DNA of 7,977 bases from Gemmatimonadota bacterium. Lineage in GTDB: Bacteria; Gemmatimonadota; Gemmatimonadetes; Gemmatimonadales; Gemmatimonadaceae. The notes beneath the pieces were generated by a model, which saw nothing but the letters and a program-made list of their open reading frames with translations, made no database searches and had not been told where the DNA came from. Numbering within the stretch: the first letter of the stretch is position 1; each line of letters begins with the position of its first letter. This document shows positions 7,691-7,977 of this stretch, piece by piece. A program made the translations under genes and the position numbers. Location of the stretch: positions 1 to 7,977 of the forward strand of contig JARIET010000125.1 in assembly GCA_031127185.1 (NCBI GenBank). Reading direction: 5' to 3'.

Positions 7691-7977
7691 AGAAGAAGAC
7701 CAAGGTCAAGTCCAAGCCACTGCCGCTGGTTCAACCATTTGTCGTCAAGAAGTCGAAGATCGCGGGGAAGGGCGCCTTCGCCACGCGCGCCATCAAAAAG
7801 GGCGAGCGACTGATCGAATATCTCGGAGAGCGGGTGAGCCACGCTGTGGCCGACAAGCGGTACGACGACCACGACGGCGACGCGCATCACACGTTCCTGT
7901 TCAATGTGAACCGGTCCGTAATCATCGACGCATATGTTGACGGGAATGACGCGCGGTTCATCAATCACTCCTGCGAC
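7672..7977 (+). CDS. SET-domain protein (putative lysine methyltransferase), 3'-truncated by the window
   Basis: The first 102 codons are present and the frame is open at the window end. SET-domain enzymes transfer methyl groups from S-adenosylmethionine to protein lysines. Visible: a very basic tail (MARRTLKKKTKVKSK), then the SET N-terminal signature SKIAGKGAFATRAIKKGE (28-45), the IEYLGE motif (48-53), and RFINHSC (95-101), the conserved cofactor-binding/pseudoknot motif. The C-terminal part with the expected catalytic Tyr motif lies outside the window. The basic tail suggests binding to nucleic acid or an acidic partner (inference). The gene begins 19 bases before the receptor stop, with a good Shine-Dalgarno sequence, so it is probably co-transcribed. 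The substrate is unknown; bacterial SET proteins are known mainly from chlamydiae and scattered environmental lineages. Confidence 0.88.
   Translation, partial: MARRTLKKKTKVKSKPLPLVQPFVVKKSKIAGKGAFATRAIKKGERLIEYLGERVSHAVADKRYDDHDGDAHHTFLFNVNRSVIIDAYVDGNDARFINHSCD

Noticed and set aside
7651..7968. Minus-strand open frame at the window end
   Set aside because: The plus strand here encodes clear SET motifs (GKGAFA, IEYLGE, RFINHSC); the antisense frame has none.

Overview
This is a 7,977-base window, GC-rich by eye, from a Gram-negative bacterium: it encodes a TonB-dependent outer-membrane receptor with a Sec signal peptide. A Ser/Thr kinase fused through one membrane segment to a TolB-like domain and TPRs, the G/C-ending codons, and the 'DSAR' stretch before the receptor plug all resemble what is common in Gemmatimonadota. 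The phylum is an inference from style; Acidobacteriota or a related soil lineage is not excluded. No RNA gene, mobile element or CRISPR array was seen.

Layout. Positions 1-1226 (+) hold the 3' part of an NtrY-like membrane sensor histidine kinase. Eleven bases later, 1238-2989 (+) encodes a 583-residue soluble protein with two kinase folds: an N-terminal pseudokinase that has lost its catalytic residues and a C-terminal Hanks-type Ser/Thr kinase with all of them. The two genes are probably one transcript. A hairpin with a GAAA loop just after the second stop (3002-3021) is a possible terminator and lies over the end of the next, convergent gene. Positions 3005-5416 (-) encode an 803-residue membrane Ser/Thr kinase with TolB-like and TPR regions. 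A 135-base divergent intergenic region (5417-5551) contains a perfect 7-1-7 palindrome. Positions 5552-7690 (+) encode the TonB-dependent receptor. A SET-domain protein starts inside the receptor's 3' end at 7672 and runs off the window.

How it fits together. The first 5.4 kb is almost entirely phosphosignalling: one His kinase, one pseudokinase/kinase pair and one transmembrane Ser/Thr kinase. The His kinase and the pseudokinase/kinase protein are the best supported functional pair, because of their 11-base spacing. The membrane kinase and the receptor share a divergent control region and might be co-regulated, but no substrate or ligand can be read from the sequence. The SET protein is probably translationally coupled to the receptor. 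The most unusual items are the pseudokinase-kinase tandem protein next to a His kinase, and the SET-domain gene overlapping a receptor gene.
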